Shown: positions 18,349-26,277 of the stretch, one piece after another
How positions within the stretch are numbered: the first letter of the stretch is position 1
Layout: every line of letters begins with the position of its first letter
DNA from: Pseudomonas sp. ANT_J12
GTDB taxonomy: Bacteria > Pseudomonadota > Gammaproteobacteria > Pseudomonadales > Pseudomonadaceae
Direction of reading: 5' to 3'
Assembly (NCBI RefSeq): GCF_008370045.1
Contig: NZ_VOBN01000016.1
Location: 62,001-126,000 of the forward strand
Length of the DNA: 64,000 bases
Position numbers and translations under genes: made by a program
The notes under the pieces: model-generated
What the model was told of the DNA's origin: nothing
Database searches by the model: none
The model's input: only the letters and a program-made list of their open reading frames with translations

Positions 18349-20913
18349 ATGCGTATAGACCGTTTAACCAGCAAATTGCAGTTAGCCCTATCCGATGCCC
18401 AATCCCTGGCCGTCGGCCTCGATCATCCGGGCATTGAACCGGCGCACTTGATGCAAGCCATGCTTGAACAACAGGGTGGTTCGATCAAACCCCTGTTGAT
18501 GCAAGTCGGCTTTGACGTCAACAGCCTGCGCAAAGAGCTGACCAAAGAGCTCGACCAACTACCGAAAATCCAGAACCCGACCGGCGACGTGAACATGTCG
18601 CAGGATTTGGCGCGCCTGCTCAACCAGGCCGATCGCCTGGCCCAGCAGAAGGGCGACCAGTTCATCTCCAGCGAGCTGGTGTTGCTCGCTGCCATGGACG
18701 AGAACAGCAAGCTCGGCAAGTTGCTGCTCGGCCAGGGCGTCAGCAAGAAAGCCCTGGAAAACGCCATCAATAACCTGCGCGGCGGCGGAGCCGTCAATGA
18801 TGCCAACCACGAAGAGTCGCGTCAGGCTCTGGATAAGTACACCGTCGACCTGACCAAGCGCGCTGAAGAAGGCAAGCTTGACCCCGTGATCGGCCGTGAC
18901 GACGAAATTCGCCGGACCATTCAAGTCCTGCAACGCCGTACCAAGAACAACCCGGTGCTGATCGGCGAGCCTGGCGTGGGTAAAACCGCGATCGCCGAAG
19001 GCCTGGCCCAGCGCATCATCAACGGCGAAGTGCCGGATGGCCTCAAGGGCAAGCGCCTGTTGTCCCTGGACATGGGCGCGCTGATTGCCGGCGCCAAGTA
19101 TCGCGGCGAGTTCGAAGAACGCCTGAAATCCCTGCTCAACGAACTGTCCAAGCAGGAAGGGCAGATCATTCTGTTCATCGACGAACTGCACACCATGGTC
19201 GGCGCCGGTAAAGGCGAAGGCTCGATGGATGCGGGCAACATGCTCAAGCCAGCCCTGGCCCGTGGCGAGTTGCACTGCGTCGGCGCAACCACGCTCAACG
19301 AGTACCGCCAATATATAGAGAAGGACGCGGCCCTCGAGCGGCGATTCCAGAAAGTGCTGGTGGAAGAACCGAGCGAAGAAGACACCATCGCCATCCTGCG
19401 TGGCCTCAAGGAGCGTTACGAGGTGCACCACAAGGTGGCGATCACCGACGGCGCGATCATTGCGGCGGCCAAACTGAGTCATCGCTACATCACGGACCGT
19501 CAATTGCCGGATAAGGCCATCGACCTGATCGACGAAGCCGCCAGCCGTATCCGCATGGAAATCGACTCCAAGCCGGAAGTGCTGGATCGTCTGGAGCGCC
19601 GGTTGATCCAATTGAAGGTGGAATCCCAGGCACTGAAAAAAGAAAGCGACGACGCGGCGAAGAAACGCCTGGAAAAACTCCAGGAAGAAATCGTCCGCCA
19701 CGAGCGGGAGTACTCGGACCTCGAAGAAATCTGGAACGCGGAAAAAGCCGAAGTCCAGGGTTCGGCCCAGATCCAGCAGAAAATCGAACAGTCCCGTCAG
19801 GAACTGGAAGCCGCACGCCGTAAAGGTGACTTGAACCGCATGGCCGAGCTGCAATACGGGATCATCCCGGACCTGGAGCGCAGCCTGCAAATGGTCGACC
19901 AGCATGGCAAGAGCGAAAACCAGTTGCTGCGCAGCAAAGTGACGGAAGAAGAGATTGCGGAAGTCGTGTCGAAGTGGACCGGCATCCCCGTGTCGAAAAT
20001 GCTCGAAGGCGAGCGCGACAAGTTGATGAAGATGGAAAGCCTGTTGCACCAGCGTGTGATCGGCCAGGACGAAGCGGTGATCGCGGTCTCCAATGCGGTG
20101 CGGCGTTCCCGTGCCGGGTTGTCCGACCCGAATCGCCCGAGCGGTTCGTTCATGTTCCTCGGCCCGACCGGCGTCGGTAAAACCGAGCTGTGCAAGGCCC
20201 TGGCCGAGTTCCTCTTTGATACCGAAGAGGCGATGGTGCGGATCGACATGTCCGAGTTTATGGAGAAACATTCCGTGGCTCGCTTGATCGGCGCGCCACC
20301 AGGCTACGTAGGCTATGAAGAGGGCGGTTATCTGACTGAGGCGGTGCGTCGCAAGCCTTACTCGGTGATCCTCCTGGACGAGGTCGAGAAGGCCCACCCG
20401 GACGTGTTCAACATCTTGCTGCAAGTGCTGGAAGATGGCCGGTTGACCGACAGCCATGGCCGCACGGTGGATTTCAAGAACACCGTGATTGTCATGACTT
20501 CCAACCTCGGTTCGGTACAGATCCAGGAACTGGTCGGTGATCGTGAAGCGCAACGGGCGGCAGTGATGGATGCGATTTCCACCCACTTCCGTCCGGAGTT
20601 CATCAACCGGGTAGACGAAGTGGTGATCTTCGAGCCATTGGCGCGGGATCAGATCGCGGGCATCACCGAGATCCAGTTGGGTCGCCTGCGCAGTCGCCTG
20701 ACCGAGCGCGAGCTGAAGCTGGAGCTGAGCCCTGAGGCGATGGATAAGTTGATCGCGGTGGGTTACGACCCGGTGTATGGCGCAAGGCCGCTCAAACGAG
20801 CGATCCAGCGCTGGATCGAGAACCCATTGGCGCAGCTGATTCTGTCCGGTCGTTTCCTGCCGGGCGAGACCGCTTTCGGCAAGGTGGAAAACGACGAAAT
20901 CGTTTTTGGCTGA
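18349..20913 (+). CDS. clpB: ATP-dependent disaggregase ClpB
   Basis: Hsp100 hexamer that pulls proteins out of aggregates together with DnaK. It is 854 residues, normal length. Order of domains: N-terminal Clp_N repeats (1-145), AAA+ 1 with Walker A GEPGVGKT at 206-213, a middle coiled-coil rich in Glu/Lys (about 410-520), and AAA+ 2 with Walker A GPTGVGKT at 605-612. The pore motif KYRGEFEERL is in AAA+ 1. It starts MRIDRLTSKLQ after an AAGGAAGG ribosome site. It stands alone with its own heat-shock promoter and terminator. Confidence 0.98.
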   Translation: MRIDRLTSKLQLALSDAQSLAVGLDHPGIEPAHLMQAMLEQQGGSIKPLLMQVGFDVNSLRKELTKELDQLPKIQNPTGDVNMSQDLARLLNQADRLAQQKGDQFISSELVLLAAMDENSKLGKLLLGQGVSKKALENAINNLRGGGAVNDANHEESRQALDKYTVDLTKRAEEGKLDPVIGRDDEIRRTIQVLQRRTKNNPVLIGEPGVGKTAIAEGLAQRIINGEVPDGLKGKRLLSLDMGALIAGAKYRGEFEERLKSLLNELSKQEGQIILFIDELHTMVGAGKGEGSMDAGNMLKPALARGELHCVGATTLNEYRQYIEKDAALERRFQKVLVEEPSEEDTIAILRGLKERYEVHHKVAITDGAIIAAAKLSHRYITDRQLPDKAIDLIDEAASRIRMEIDSKPEVLDRLERRLIQLKVESQALKKESDDAAKKRLEKLQEEIVRHEREYSDLEEIWNAEKAEVQGSAQIQQKIEQSRQELEAARRKGDLNRMAELQYGIIPDLERSLQMVDQHGKSENQLLRSKVTEEEIAEVVSKWTGIPVSKMLEGERDKLMKMESLLHQRVIGQDEAVIAVSNAVRRSRAGLSDPNRPSGSFMFLGPTGVGKTELCKALAEFLFDTEEAMVRIDMSEFMEKHSVARLIGAPPGYVGYEEGGYLTEAVRRKPYSVILLDEVEKAHPDVFNILLQVLEDGRLTDSHGRTVDFKNTVIVMTSNLGSVQIQELVGDREAQRAAVMDAISTHFRPEFINRVDEVVIFEPLARDQIAGITEIQLGRLRSRLTERELKLELSPEAMDKLIAVGYDPVYGARPLKRAIQRWIENPLAQLILSGRFLPGETAFGKVENDEIVFG

Positions 20914-20936
20914 GCCGTAATGCCTGTGAAATAAAC

Positions 20937-20964
20937 AAGGCCTCGCATTGCGAGGCCTTTTTTT
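20937..20964 (+). terminator. Intrinsic terminator of clpB
   Basis: Stem AGGCCTCGCA / TGCGAGGCCT with a one-base loop as drawn (opening to a small loop in RNA), followed by a run of T, 25 bases after the clpB stop. Confidence 0.92.
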
Positions 20965-21097
20965 CGCCAGGCTGTTGAACTGAAAGGAAAAGGCTTGTAA
21001 AGTGCGCCCCGCAGTAAGTCACCCGTCAGGGTTTCTACTCCCCAAGTAGAAATCTGAAATAAGTTGCAAATCATTAACTTGAATGCAAATTAGGGGG

Positions 21098-21125
21098 TTG
21101 ACAGAGGTGCTTAAGATTGTAGAAT
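21098..21125 (+). promoter_or_regulatory. Sigma-70 promoter of the tRNA cluster
   Basis: TTGACA at 21098-21103, 16-base spacer, TAGAAT at 21120-21125, about 85 bases before tRNA-Asn. A GC-rich GCGCGCC stretch follows the -10 box, resembling the discriminator of stringently controlled stable-RNA promoters. Confidence 0.85.
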
Positions 21126-21210
21126 AGCGCGCCTCAGACACACGAACGCAGCGATGCGAACGGGTCGAGAGATGCAGCAAGTTTCACCGTTGTAAATTGA
21201 AATATGTAGT

Positions 21211-21286
21211 TCCGTGATAGCTCAGTCGGTAGAGCAAATGACTGTTAATCATTGGGTCCCAGGTTCGAGTCCTGGTCACGGAGCCA
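21211..21286 (+). tRNA. tRNA-Asn (GTT)
   Basis: 76 nt with encoded CCA. Acceptor stem TCCGTGA/TCACGGA, D-loop AGCTCAGTCGGTAGAGC, anticodon loop ACTGTTAATC with GTT, and T-loop GGTTCGAGTCC. First gene of the cluster. Confidence 0.97.
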
Positions 21287-21295
21287 ATTTCAAAC

Positions 21296-21372
21296 CGGGG
21301 TATAGCGCAGTCCGGTAGCGCGCCTGCTTTGGGAGCAGGATGTCAGGAGTTCGAATCCCCTTACCCCGACCA
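21296..21372 (+). tRNA. tRNA-Pro (TGG), copy 1
   Basis: 77 nt with encoded CCA. Acceptor stem CGGGGTA/TACCCCG, anticodon TGG in the loop CTTTGGGAG, T-loop GTTCGAATC. It starts 9 bases after tRNA-Asn and is identical to the second copy at 21550. Confidence 0.97.
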
Positions 21373-21377
21373 TTTTT

Positions 21378-21453
21378 GGGTCGTTAGCTCAGTTGGTAGA
21401 GCAGTTGGCTTTTAACCAATTGGTCGTAGGTTCGAATCCCACACGACCCACCA
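21378..21453 (+). tRNA. tRNA-Lys (TTT)
   Basis: 76 nt with encoded CCA. Acceptor stem GGGTCGT/ACGACCC, anticodon loop CTTTTAA with TTT, T-loop GGTTCGAATCC. Separated by 5 bases from tRNA-Pro. Confidence 0.97.
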
Positions 21454-21520
21454 TTTTTGAAACCAGTTAACGCTGGGATCAGATCTTAAGATCAGAGGCC
21501 AAAAGCGCTGATCGAAGAAG

Positions 21521-21547
21521 AAGGCGACTGAAAGGTCGCCTTTTTTT
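21521..21547 (+). terminator. Terminator-like hairpin inside the tRNA cluster
   Basis: AAGGCGAC-TGAAAG-GTCGCCTT followed by TTTTT, between tRNA-Lys and the second tRNA-Pro, ending two bases before the latter. It has the form of an intrinsic terminator, so readthrough to the second tRNA-Pro may be limited. Confidence 0.85.
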
Positions 21548-21549
21548 AC

Positions 21550-21626
21550 CGGGGTATAGCGCAGTCCGGTAGCGCGCCTGCTTTGGGAGCAGGATGTCAG
21601 GAGTTCGAATCCCCTTACCCCGACCA
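21550..21626 (+). tRNA. tRNA-Pro (TGG), copy 2
   Basis: 77 nt, identical in sequence to the copy at 21296-21372, with encoded CCA. It lies directly after a terminator-like hairpin. No separate promoter is obvious in the 95 bases between tRNA-Lys and this gene. Confidence 0.97.
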
Positions 21627-21633
21627 TATTAAA

Positions 21634-21667
21634 AATCCTCGTATCGAAAGATACGGGGATTTTTTTT
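21634..21667 (+). terminator. Terminator of the tRNA cluster
   Basis: AATCCTCGTATC-GAAA-GATACGGGGATT with one G-U pair and a GAAA loop, then a long T run, 8 bases after the second tRNA-Pro. Confidence 0.92.
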
Positions 21668-21780
21668 GTCTTTGAAAAAGTGCAGTCTAGCTTCAAGTCA
21701 TCGTACAACTTGCCGATAACGAGCCATCGGAGCGCAAAGCCGCGTCTCCCTCCCGCCCATAAAAACAAAAGGCGCTCGTT

Positions 21781-23406
21781 ATGTTTCTTCGTCAGCTGAA
21801 TATTGCCCCCCGTGCTGCGCTGGGTTTTGCCCTGATTGCGGTGTTGGTGGCGTTGCTCGGGGTGTTTGCGCTGGGGCAGATGTCGAGTATTCGTGACAGC
21901 GAGGTAGCGGTTGAAAGCCAATGGCTGCCGAGCATCCGTGGCGGCGACGAGATCCGCGAGATCATGTTGCGCATCCGCACCATTTCCCTGCGCATGGCCC
22001 TGGACCAGGACCCGAAGAACATCGCGCAGTACCGCAGCCAGATGGACACACGGGACAAGGAGCTGAGCGACAAGATTGCCGCCTACGACAAGTTGGTCAA
22101 CACCGTTGAGGGCCAGCAGTTGTATGACCAGTTCAAAAGCACCTTCGCCGCTTATCGCACGGGCATCGCTCAGTCGTTCATCCTGGCCGAACAGGGCCGT
22201 CGCGACGAGCTGACCAAATTGCTGCTGATCGACATGAAGACCGTGGTCGATGGCTCCGGCAAACAGCTCACTGACCTGGCAGATATGTTTGCCAAACAAG
22301 TCGCCGCCGAAAGCCAGAAGTCCGCCGCGCACTATGAAACATCGCGCACGATTGTCGGCCTGTTCATCGCCCTGGCGGCGCTGGCCACCGTCGGCCTGGC
22401 GATGCTGCTGACCCGCAGCATCGTACGTCCGCTGAATGAAGCCTTGAATGCCGCAGAAAACGTGGCCCGTGGCGATCTCACCAACCCCATCGAAACCCAC
22501 GGCAGCGACGAAGTCAGTCGCCTGCTCAAAGCCCTGGCGACCATGCAGCAGAATTTGCGCGAAACCCTGCAGGGCATCAGCGGCTCGGCCACGCAACTGG
22601 CCACCGCCGCCGATGAACTGAACGCCGTCACCCTCGACAGCACCCAAGGCCTGCAACAGCAAAACAACGAGATCGAGCAGGCCGCCACAGCCGTCAACGA
22701 GATGACCACCGCTGTGGAAGAAGTCGCACGCAACGCGGTGTCGACGTCCGACGCCACGCGCCAGTCCAGCGAATCGGCGCACCAGGGCCAGGAACGGGTC
22801 AGCGAAACCGCCAGCGCCATCAGCGCCCTCGCCAACGATGTGCAACACACCGGCGAGTTGGTGCAGTCCCTGGCCAATCAATCCCAGGACATCGGCAAGG
22901 TGCTGGACGTGATTCGCGCCATCGCCGAGCAAACCAACCTGTTGGCGCTCAACGCCGCCATTGAAGCGGCGCGGGCGGGGGAGAGCGGTCGCGGATTCGC
23001 CGTGGTGGCCGATGAAGTGCGGGCGCTGGCCCATCGCACCCAGCAATCGACCCAGGAAATCGAGCAGATGGTCCAGGGCATGCGCAGCGGCTCGACCCTG
23101 GCACTGGACTCCATGCACGCCAGCGCTTCTCGTGCCGCCAGTACGCTGGTCCTGGCCGAACGCGCCGGCGAAGCGCTGCAGACCATCACTGCGTCGGTAC
23201 ACGAGATTCACGAACGCAACCTGGTGATCGCCAGCGCCGCTGAAGAACAGGCGCAAGTGGCGCGGGAAGTCGACCGCAACCTGGTGAACATCCGCGACCT
23301 GTCAGTGCGTTCTGCCGCGGGCGCCGATCAGACCAGCGCCTCCAGCCATGAACTGACCAAACTGGCCAGTGCCCTGCAAGGCATGGTGCGGCGCTTTCGG
23401 GTGTAA
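21781..23406 (+). CDS. Methyl-accepting chemotaxis protein
   Basis: Transmembrane chemoreceptor of 541 residues. TM1 is near residues 12-33, followed by a periplasmic helical domain of about 155 residues that looks like a four-helix bundle (4HB type), TM2 near 190-212, then HAMP (RSIVRPLNEALNAAENVARGDL). The cytoplasmic signalling hairpin tip is EQTNLLALNAAIEAARAGESGRGFAVVADEVRAL (split here only for description; it is the strictly conserved MCP core). The ligand cannot be told from sequence. It has its own start region after the tRNA terminator and is monocistronic. No C-terminal CheR-binding pentapeptide is seen (ends VRRFRV). Confidence 0.93.
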   Translation: MFLRQLNIAPRAALGFALIAVLVALLGVFALGQMSSIRDSEVAVESQWLPSIRGGDEIREIMLRIRTISLRMALDQDPKNIAQYRSQMDTRDKELSDKIAAYDKLVNTVEGQQLYDQFKSTFAAYRTGIAQSFILAEQGRRDELTKLLLIDMKTVVDGSGKQLTDLADMFAKQVAAESQKSAAHYETSRTIVGLFIALAALATVGLAMLLTRSIVRPLNEALNAAENVARGDLTNPIETHGSDEVSRLLKALATMQQNLRETLQGISGSATQLATAADELNAVTLDSTQGLQQQNNEIEQAATAVNEMTTAVEEVARNAVSTSDATRQSSESAHQGQERVSETASAISALANDVQHTGELVQSLANQSQDIGKVLDVIRAIAEQTNLLALNAAIEAARAGESGRGFAVVADEVRALAHRTQQSTQEIEQMVQGMRSGSTLALDSMHASASRAASTLVLAERAGEALQTITASVHEIHERNLVIASAAEEQAQVAREVDRNLVNIRDLSVRSAAGADQTSASSHELTKLASALQGMVRRFRV

Positions 23407-23423
23407 ATCCGCAAGGCACAAAA

Positions 23424-23456
23424 AAGCCGCGCTTCCCTTGAGAATACGCGGCTTGT
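23424..23456. terminator. Terminator between the convergent MCP and EGKCG/EF-hand genes
   Basis: AAGCCGCG at 23424 pairs with CGCGGCTT at 23447, with a 15-base loop; A run on the left and T-rich TTGTTTGTT on the right allow use in both directions. Confidence 0.75.
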
Positions 23457-23468
23457 TTGTTCTGGGGC

Positions 23469-23867
23469 TTAGGCGCCGTCTTGGTCTTTCAGGTGTTCGA
23501 ACAGGCCTTTTGGCATTTTCTTGCCGTTGGCCTCGAAGTTGGCTTTCACGTTGTCGAAAGCCTCTTGTTCGTCGATGAAGCCATCGTGGTTTTTGTCGAT
23601 CTTGTCGAAATTAGACTTCGGCGCGACAGCCTGGAACTCGGCGCGGGAGACCTTGCCGTCGCCATCGGTGTCGGTCTTGGCCATCGACGCATCGCCGCAT
23701 TTACCTTCGCCACACTTGCCTTCCGGGGTTTTCACAACCTGTTCGGCGGAGGCCAGCAGGTAGCCTTGGGTCAGTGGCTGGGAAGCGAATACGGAGCCGG
23801 TCAACATCATGCCGCCAGCCAAAACAGCGCCGAACAGACCAATAGTGTTTTTAGTGGTACGGGACAT
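23469..23867 (-). CDS. Secreted EF-hand protein with tandem EGKCG motifs (HvfA-like)
   Basis: Small exported protein of 132 residues; start MSRTTKNTIG at 23867 follows an AGGAG-type site. A signal peptide (about residues 1-28, ending GSVFA) precedes a mature part with two adjacent EGKCG motifs (residues 49-53 and 54-58), its only cysteines. Two EF-hand loops follow: DTDGDGKVSRAE (66-77) and DKNHDGFIDEQE (91-102), each with the calcium-ligand Asp/Glu pattern. Known: EGKCG cysteines in HvfA-type peptides are modified by MNIO (DUF692) enzymes with DUF2063 partners to bind copper. No such enzyme is encoded beside this gene, so the modification is only a hypothesis. Plain calcium-binding periplasmic protein is the alternative. 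Confidence 0.8.
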   Translation of the reverse strand: MSRTTKNTIGLFGAVLAGGMMLTGSVFASQPLTQGYLLASAEQVVKTPEGKCGEGKCGDASMAKTDTDGDGKVSRAEFQAVAPKSNFDKIDKNHDGFIDEQEAFDNVKANFEANGKKMPKGLFEHLKDQDGA

Positions 23868-24093
23868 TTCAACTCTCCTGGGTTGCACGACACAACCGCT
23901 CGATAAAGGATGCCGCGTGATTGCGGCGTTAACCGAAGCAGGCGGTGCCTTGCTCGGGTGTGGCCATTTAACGGGGCGGGTGTATCGCTTCTGTGTCGTG
24001 CAAGGGGGGAGTTTGTAAGCGAAGGGGGGAAAAGGTGGGGCGGGATACAGTGGGACACATATGAATGAACATGTTGGACCGCGTTGCCCCATT

Positions 24094-24135
24094 CGCGGGC
24101 AAGCCTCGCTCCTGCAGGAGCGAGGCTTGCCCGCG
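24094..24135. repeat. Perfect 42-bp palindrome made of two abutting REP arms
   Basis: The sequence from 24094 to 24135 equals its own reverse complement, centred on CTGCAG. Each arm is the REP motif CGCGGGCAAGCCTCGCTCCTG. Elsewhere in the window REP pairs are separated by spacers; here there is none. It lies in the 295-bp gap between ndh and the EF-hand gene and could act as a strong hairpin at the 3' end of ndh mRNA. Confidence 0.9.
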
Positions 24136-24162
24136 ATGAGGCCCTAACCGGCGCTAAAGATC

Positions 24163-25461
24163 TTAATGCAGCTTGAGCCGCGGCTCAGTCCCACGCCCGA
24201 TCTTGCTCCCGAGCATCAACATCGCCGTGCGAAACGCGCCATACAACGCCATCTGGTGCATTCGGTACAGCGACACATAGAACATCCGCGCCAGCCAGCC
24301 TTCCAGCATCACGCTGCCCGTGAGGTTGCCCATCAAGTTACCCACAGCCGAAAAACGCGACAGCGAGATCAGCGAGCCGTAGTCGGTGTACTTGTACTCC
24401 GGCAGGGTCTTGCCTTCGATCCGCAGTTTCAGCGATTTAGCCAGCAACGACGCCTGCTGATGCGCAGCCTGGGCGCGTGGCGGCACGTTGCGGTCGGTGC
24501 CCGGTTGCGGGCAGGCGGCGCAGTCACCGAAGGCGAAGATGTTCTCGTCGCGGGTGGTTTGCAGCGTCGGCAGCACTTGCAGTTGATTGATGCGGTTGGT
24601 TTCCAGGCCGTCGATGTCCTTGAGGAACCCCGGCGCACGAATCCCGGCCGCCCAGACTTTCAGGCTCGCGTTGATCACCTTGCCGTCGGCGGTGATCAGG
24701 CTCTCGGCCGTCACTTCACTGACCGCCGCATTGGTCATGACGTTGACCCCGAGCTTCTCCAGGGTTTTATGCACAGGCCCGCCGATACGTTCCGGCAGGG
24801 CAGGCAGCACCCGTGGCCCGGCTTCGATCAGGGTGATGTGCATGTTTTCCGGTTTGATCCGGTCCAGTCCATAGGCCGCCAATTCATGGGCCGCGTTGTG
24901 CAGTTCCGCCGCCAGCTCCACACCGGTGGCACCGGCGCCGACGATGGCCACGCTGATCTGCTCCACGACATCGGTTTGCCCGGCATGGGCGCGCAGATAG
25001 TGGTTGAGCAATTGCTGATGGAAACGCTCGGCCTGTTTGCGGGTGTCGAGGAACAGGCAATGCTGTGCCGCGCCCTGGGTGCCGAAATCGTTGGTGGTGC
25101 TGCCGACCGCGATCACCAGCGAGTCGTAACCCACCTCGCGCGCCGGGACCAGTTCAATGCCGGCTTCGTCGTAGGTCGCCGCCAACTGGATTTTTTTCTG
25201 CGTGCGGTCGAGCCCGCTCATGCGCCCTAGCTGGAACTCGAAGTGGTTCCATTTGGCCTGGGCAACATAGTTGAGTTCGTCTTCGGAAGAGTTCAGCGAC
25301 CCGGCCGCCACTTCGTGCAACAGCGGTTTCCAGATGTGGGTCAGGTTCGCGTCGACCAGCATCACACTGGCCGTGCCGCGCTTGCCCAGAGTCTTACCCA
25401 GACGGGTAGCCAACTCCAGACCGCCGGCGCCGCCGCCAACGATAACAATACGGTGAGTCAT
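24163..25461 (-). CDS. ndh: Type II NADH dehydrogenase (NDH-2)
   Basis: Non-proton-pumping NADH:quinone oxidoreductase, peripheral inner membrane, 432 residues from MTHRIVIVGGGAGGLELATR. First dinucleotide motif GGGAGGLE binds FAD; the second, VAIVGAGATGVELAAEL near residue 165-180, binds NADH. It ends with the amphipathic/hydrophobic membrane-associating region (WLARMFYVSLYRMHQMALYG). The start at 25461 is chosen over 25476 because homologues start at M-T-x-R-I. It runs in the same direction as DUF3094 upstream. Confidence 0.94.
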   Translation of the reverse strand: MTHRIVIVGGGAGGLELATRLGKTLGKRGTASVMLVDANLTHIWKPLLHEVAAGSLNSSEDELNYVAQAKWNHFEFQLGRMSGLDRTQKKIQLAATYDEAGIELVPAREVGYDSLVIAVGSTTNDFGTQGAAQHCLFLDTRKQAERFHQQLLNHYLRAHAGQTDVVEQISVAIVGAGATGVELAAELHNAAHELAAYGLDRIKPENMHITLIEAGPRVLPALPERIGGPVHKTLEKLGVNVMTNAAVSEVTAESLITADGKVINASLKVWAAGIRAPGFLKDIDGLETNRINQLQVLPTLQTTRDENIFAFGDCAACPQPGTDRNVPPRAQAAHQQASLLAKSLKLRIEGKTLPEYKYTDYGSLISLSRFSAVGNLMGNLTGSVMLEGWLARMFYVSLYRMHQMALYGAFRTAMLMLGSKIGRGTEPRLKLH

Positions 25462-25521
25462 GGGGATATCTCGCAAGGCTAAAAGAAATCGGTGCGATTA
25501 CCCGAGCGAGCGCAAGGCAGC

Positions 25522-25695
25522 TCATAGCGTCAGGTAACCGATAAGGCGGCTGAGCAAGCCCAAACCAATGGTCACTGCCAGCACCAGCACCAGGAGCATC
25601 CACGGCCGGAAGGGCCGGCGCTCGACTCGGTGTTGGGACAAGTGCAGGTACTCTTCGACATGCTTCTGGTCGTCGGGGTTCAGGCGGCTGGTCAT
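25522..25695 (-). CDS. Small single-pass membrane protein (DUF3094 type)
   Basis: A 57-residue protein read from the minus strand: MTSRLNPDDQKHVEEYL at the N terminus, then VERRPFRPWMLLVLVLAV and a transmembrane helix through residue ~52, ending LIGYLTL. The pattern of a charged cytoplasmic head and one C-terminal helix fits DUF3094, found next to ndh in pseudomonads. It lies 60 bases upstream of ndh on the same strand. Too small for many gene finders. Function unknown. Confidence 0.8.
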   Translation of the reverse strand: MTSRLNPDDQKHVEEYLHLSQHRVERRPFRPWMLLVLVLAVTIGLGLLSRLIGYLTL

Positions 25696-25749
25696 ATTGG
25701 GCCTCGTCAGGGGTAGACGTTGCTGAATGTGTAGAAGCTACAGGCTGAT

Positions 25750-26277
25750 TTAACGAACGTTGAACGGAGCATAGCCGGTGTCGGGAATGGGCTCGACGCT
25801 CACCGTATCGTCCAGGCGAATGATTCCACTTTGTAACACTCGGGCGGTGATTCCGCCATGTCCGCGCACGGCCTGAAACGTCCCGGGGCCGAGGTTGTTT
25901 TGCAGGCGTGCGCAGGGCTGGCACCAGCCGGTGGTTTCGAAAATCGCCTGGCCGATCTTGAAGCGCCGGCCCTTGAGGCTGAACAGGTTGATCCCGCTGA
26001 TCACCAGATTGCGCCGCAATTCACCCGGCAGCACCGGTTGATCATCCGGGCGGCCCATCAGCGAGCTGATCACGGCCAAGTGTTCCCACTGGATCAGCGT
26101 CACCTGCCGCGCATTGCGTACGCCGGGGCGGGCCTTGTCACCGGTCAAACCGGCCTCGAGTCGCGCTTCCACGACGTCCAGTTCAATCATCGGCACATGG
26201 GACGCCGGGCGCACGCCAATCCAGCGCACGCGGCCAACTTGCGGGACTTCGGCCATCAATTCCTGCAAAGGGCTCAC
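25750..26277 (-). CDS. MOSC domain-containing protein
   Basis: Predicted MOSC-fold protein of 175 residues, related to the C-terminal domain of molybdenum cofactor sulfurases. The hallmark WCQPCARLQ with the conserved cysteine lies near residue 132, with LPGELRRNLVISGINL before it. I choose the GTG at 26277, whose GTGA overlaps the TGA of the upstream gene (translational coupling); an ATG at 26256 is the alternative and removes seven residues. In bacteria such proteins are involved in molybdopterin enzymes or detoxification of N-hydroxylated compounds; no Moco genes are adjacent. Confidence 0.85.
   Translation of the reverse strand: MSPLQELMAEVPQVGRVRWIGVRPASHVPMIELDVVEARLEAGLTGDKARPGVRNARQVTLIQWEHLAVISSLMGRPDDQPVLPGELRRNLVISGINLFSLKGRRFKIGQAIFETTGWCQPCARLQNNLGPGTFQAVRGHGGITARVLQSGIIRLDDTVSVEPIPDTGYAPFNVR

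Noticed and set aside
18559..20586. Minus-strand open frame of 675 codons opposite clpB
   Set aside because: Antisense shadow with no motif; clpB covers the same bases with strong family matches.
21412..23256. Minus-strand open frame spanning tRNA-Lys, tRNA-Pro and the MCP gene
   Set aside because: It reads through tRNA genes and the antisense of a clear chemoreceptor.
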